From NCBI RefSeq assembly GCF_017874425.1, contig NZ_JAGGLL010000038.1, positions 1 to 33,435 of the forward strand: a DNA stretch of 33,435 nt, read 5' to 3'. Origin of the DNA: Clostridium punense (GTDB lineage Bacteria; Bacillota; Clostridia; Clostridiales; Clostridiaceae). The translations under genes and the position numbers were made by a program. Below the pieces are notes generated by a model. The model was not told the DNA's origin and searched no databases. It worked only from the letters and a program-made list of their open reading frames with translations. The stretch's first letter is position 1, and every line of letters starts with the position of its first letter. Positions 31,421 through 33,435 of the stretch are shown here, piece by piece.

Positions 31421-31541
31421 AAACTACTATTGTAGTATTAAATTGCGCATATTTCCCTAATTTAATTATAGCACATAAAAAATGTAAAATATAGACTATT
31501 ATTTTCCATATTTTACAACTAAACTAGTATTATAATAGTTT
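31421..31541 (+). promoter_or_regulatory. MFS promoter region with two related dyads
   Basis: TATAAT (31531-31536) lies inside an imperfect 21-bp palindrome that begins AAACTA (31521) and ends TAGTTT (31541). About 100 bases upstream, AAACTACTATTGTAGTATTA (31421-31440) has the same half-site look. This suggests a dimeric repressor, but none is encoded nearby. Confidence 0.35.
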
Positions 31542-31554
31542 AGGGGTTGGTGCT

Positions 31555-32772
31555 TTGTACAAAGATTTATTTAAAAACAAAAACTTTGCTTTATTATCTA
31601 CGGGAGGTTTTATATCTTCTATCGGTGATTATCTTTATAACATTGGTGTCACGGTATACTTGTATAACTTAACAAACTCTGTAGGTGCTGTAGCTCTCAT
31701 GTGGCTTTCCAGGGCTGTTTTGAGGATTCCTCTTCTTTATTTATCTGGATTTATAGCTGACTATTTTAATAAGAAAAAAGTTATTATGATTACAAACCTA
31801 GCTAGTGTTATTTTTGCCGTTCTCTTTACTTTAGTTAATGATCATAGGTTATGGCTGGTGTATATTTTAGCCTTCATTTTACAGTCTTTAAATGACATTG
31901 ATGTAAGCTCTGAAACTGCTATTCTTCCTGAAATAGTATCAAAAGAAGAGCTGTCTTACTCTAATTCCGTTTTCTCATTTTTACAATCCACTAGTGTTTT
32001 TCTTTCCCCTGCTATTGGTGGAATCCTTTATAAGCTTTATGGCTGCAATATTTTATTTGTTATCAATGCTATAAGCTTTTTAATTTCTGGACTTTTATTT
32101 AGTTTTATAAACTATAACTTTGTAAAACCTGGTGAAGCTGCAACAGGTGTTGGACTAATAAAAAGCGGTATTGAAGGCTATAAGATATTTTCAAGATATT
32201 CTAGTGTTAAAACTGTTTTTGTTATAATGAGCTTATTTGCAATTCTAGGAAGATTTTATGAAACCTATAAAGTAGCAGTTTCTGATGTGTTATTAAAGCT
32301 AAATCCTGAAGGCATTATTTACTTTTCTTATGCCTTGGCTGTGGGAGGACTTTTAGTTCCTTTTCTTGTTAAAGCTTTATCTAAGAAAAATCATGTAACT
32401 TTGTTTACTCTTTCAACTGTAATAATTGCCCTTGGATATATAGTTTTTGGGTATTCTAAAAGCTTTGTAATTACCTTTGGGGTTTTAATCATTTTAGGCT
32501 TAGCTCAAAACCTTCAGGGCATCTATTCTAGTACCATAATACAAAACACCATACCTAAAGAGTATATTGGAAGGGTTTTCTCCTTTTATAAAATACTTTT
32601 AACTCTCTTTGCAATCTTAGGGCTATTAATTGCTACTCCCCTATATAACTTAATTGGTATAGGTAATTCCTTCGCAAGCATTGCCCTAATACTAATTATC
32701 CTATGTATTTTGAACTTAAAAGGAAGTTTCAACAAAACTGTAGATAATGCTTTAGATATTAAAGAAATATAA
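31555..32772 (+). CDS. MFS transporter (MefA-like subgroup)
   Basis: A 405-residue major facilitator with about twelve membrane helices. The N-terminal NFALLSTGGFISSIGDYLYN and the motif-A-like loop GFIADYFNKKKVI between helices 2 and 3 are typical of the drug-efflux-like group that includes macrolide MefA. The substrate is unknown. The start is TTG 31555, with AGGGG about eight bases upstream. A strong terminator follows. Confidence 0.85.
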   Translation: MYKDLFKNKNFALLSTGGFISSIGDYLYNIGVTVYLYNLTNSVGAVALMWLSRAVLRIPLLYLSGFIADYFNKKKVIMITNLASVIFAVLFTLVNDHRLWLVYILAFILQSLNDIDVSSETAILPEIVSKEELSYSNSVFSFLQSTSVFLSPAIGGILYKLYGCNILFVINAISFLISGLLFSFINYNFVKPGEAATGVGLIKSGIEGYKIFSRYSSVKTVFVIMSLFAILGRFYETYKVAVSDVLLKLNPEGIIYFSYALAVGGLLVPFLVKALSKKNHVTLFTLSTVIIALGYIVFGYSKSFVITFGVLIILGLAQNLQGIYSSTIIQNTIPKEYIGRVFSFYKILLTLFAILGLLIATPLYNLIGIGNSFASIALILIILCILNLKGSFNKTVDNALDIKEI

Positions 32773-32789
32773 TTATTCATAAATAAGAG

Positions 32790-32840
32790 GCCTAAATGTT
32801 AATTTGCTTGGCAAGTTAACATTTAGGCTAATTTTTTTGA
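32790..32840 (+). terminator. Terminator after the MFS gene
   Basis: GCCTAAATGTTAA (32790-32802) and TTAACATTTAGGC (32816-32828) form a 13-bp stem followed by TAATTTTTTT. Confidence 0.85.
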
Positions 32841-32850
32841 AAGTTTAACT

Positions 32851-32976
32851 TTATATTTCATCTCTGTTAATACGATATTTACGCTTACATATAAATTTTC
32901 CTGTTGTAACAATTACATAATCTTTATCTACTGATAAATCAATTATATTTGAGTTTCTATAGTCCTCTCCAGCCAT
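32851..32976 (-). pseudogene. Short unidentified coding remnant
   Basis: A 41-residue frame reads MAGEDYRNSNIIDLSVDKDY and continues VIVTTGKFICKRKYRINRDE. The open frame extends upstream through a hydrophobic stretch (LISFFIVV) without a start. It looks like the C-terminal end of a longer protein whose 5' part was replaced by R copy 3. Family unknown. Confidence 0.3.
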
Positions 32977-32990
32977 TACAACAATAAAAA

Positions 32991-33104
32991 ATGATATTAA
33001 ACCATAACCTTTTTATTTCGACTATAAAAATCAAGATTAAACTTCTTGGACTTGATATAGAAGTTAACAGCAAAGAGAAAAAGCACCCATCCGACCAAGA
33101 TTAG
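32991..33104 (+). pseudogene. 5'-truncated small hydrophobic protein gene, R copy 3
   Basis: The frame MILNHNLFISTIKIKIKLLG, then LDIEVNSKEKKHPSDQD, is a clear homologue of R copy 2 from its residue 19 onward (same ILxHNLFIST and LGLDIE blocks). The N-terminal hydrophobic helix, promoter and leader are missing; a TAA lies two codons upstream and unrelated sequence precedes it. The 37 remaining residues would lack the membrane segment. It lies on the plus strand, opposite in orientation to copies 1 and 2. Confidence 0.6.
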
Positions 33105-33205
33105 TGCTTATCTCTTAATTAATAAAACAATTTAATTAAATCCAATAGCCTTAAAACTAAAAACGTTCTAGGATAGCTTAGTGTTTGCCTCACTAAACTT
33201 TTCTT
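33075..33205 (-). ncRNA. Antisense RNA of R copy 3 (possibly still expressed)
   Basis: The minus strand keeps the R antisense layout: AAGTTTAGTG hairpin, CCTAGAAC element and a GCAC/GTGC terminator with TTTTTCTC. The original TATAAT is lost by a 7-base deletion relative to copy 1, leaving TATGAT as a possible -10. This -10 overlaps the stop codon region of the VanZ-like relic. Confidence 0.4.
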
Positions 33206-33350
33206 ATTTATCATATTCCTCAATAAAACTCTTTCTTAATTTAAAGTAACAAACTGTTGCAAGTGCTATACCAATTAAGGATGCAATAATGTCATTATTA
33301 TCCCATGACCCTAATTTGAAAACTACGTGTATATACTCTATAACACCACT
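33204..33350 (-). pseudogene. VanZ-like C-terminal fragment
   Basis: The readable frame VIEYIHVVFKLGSWDNNDII then ASLIGIALATVCYF and KLRKSFIEEYDK matches the last membrane segments of VanZ/DUF2809-like proteins. A TAA precedes it in frame and no start is present. The 5' part has been lost. It is not a copy of the VanZ gene at 5393. Confidence 0.5.
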
Positions 33351-33361
33351 TTACAACAAAA

Positions 33362-33433
33362 TTAACTTACTTCATCTAAGTGAATTAAGGAATTAATTAC
33401 CTCTAAAGCCCTATCATTAATTTTGCGCTTTTG
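33362..33433 (-). CDS. Possible partial gene entering from the right edge
   Basis: A 23-codon frame reads QKRKINDRALEVINSLIHLD then EVS and a stop, and is open to the window edge. It looks like a C-terminal helix, but the length is too short for any assignment. Confidence 0.25.
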   Translation of the reverse strand, partial: QKRKINDRALEVINSLIHLDEVS

Positions 33434-33435
33434 TA

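Overview
The window is low-GC DNA with strong purine-rich ribosome binding sites, frequent TTG and GTG starts, U-tailed terminators and a clostridial-type thiamine operon. It reads as a chromosomal segment of a Clostridium-like Firmicute. Species cannot be named from sequence alone. There are no tRNA or rRNA genes, no CRISPR array, no phage genes and no intact transposon.

Positions 1-23000 are an accessory region of small, mostly single-gene units that alternate in direction. Plus-strand genes: NUDIX hydrolase, Bce-type two-component system plus ABC exporter, a frameshifted phosphotransferase, a MerR-methyltransferase with an internal stop, an alpha/beta hydrolase with a HAD phosphatase, and a histidine phosphatase with a nitrilase-like protein. 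Minus-strand genes: TfoX-like, flavodoxin, GNAT, esterase-like, VanZ, Rpn nuclease, a second phosphotransferase, a HAD protein, a left-handed beta-helix protein, an HExxH protein and an erythromycin-esterase-like protein. Many could modify drugs or metabolites, and several are broken (pyridoxamine-oxidase fragment, nucleotidyltransferase, GNAT, phosphotransferase, MerR domain).

Two dispersed repeat families organise this region. Family P is a back-to-back promoter (core CAGTAATTATATGGTAAAAT, usually with an opposed TGTTATAAT about 45 bases away). It sits in six divergent 5'-5' gaps (about 4150, 6110, 13210, 15660, 17600, 21170). Family R sits only in convergent 3'-3' gaps (about 5000, 11400, 14590, 17030, 22820, 33100). 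Two R copies are complete modules: a small hydrophobic protein of about 55 residues on one strand, and on the other a roughly 130-nt RNA with its own promoter and terminator that overlaps the 3' end of the protein gene. This layout matches a type I toxin-antitoxin locus. A third copy has a truncated protein, and three are reduced to hairpins that now end neighbouring genes. I regard this P/R architecture and the candidate toxin-antitoxin family as the most notable content.

Positions 24500-30140 are a core biosynthetic operon on the minus strand: promoter, TPP riboswitch, terminator, thiS, thiF, thiG, thiH, thiC and a TenI/ThiE-family gene. The first five proteins make and load the sulfur carrier, build the thiazole and make the pyrimidine phosphate of thiamine. 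The last has more TenI than ThiE character. Positions 30200-32772 hold a short-chain dehydrogenase, a small membrane protein and an MFS transporter. The right end holds gene relics and the degraded R copy.
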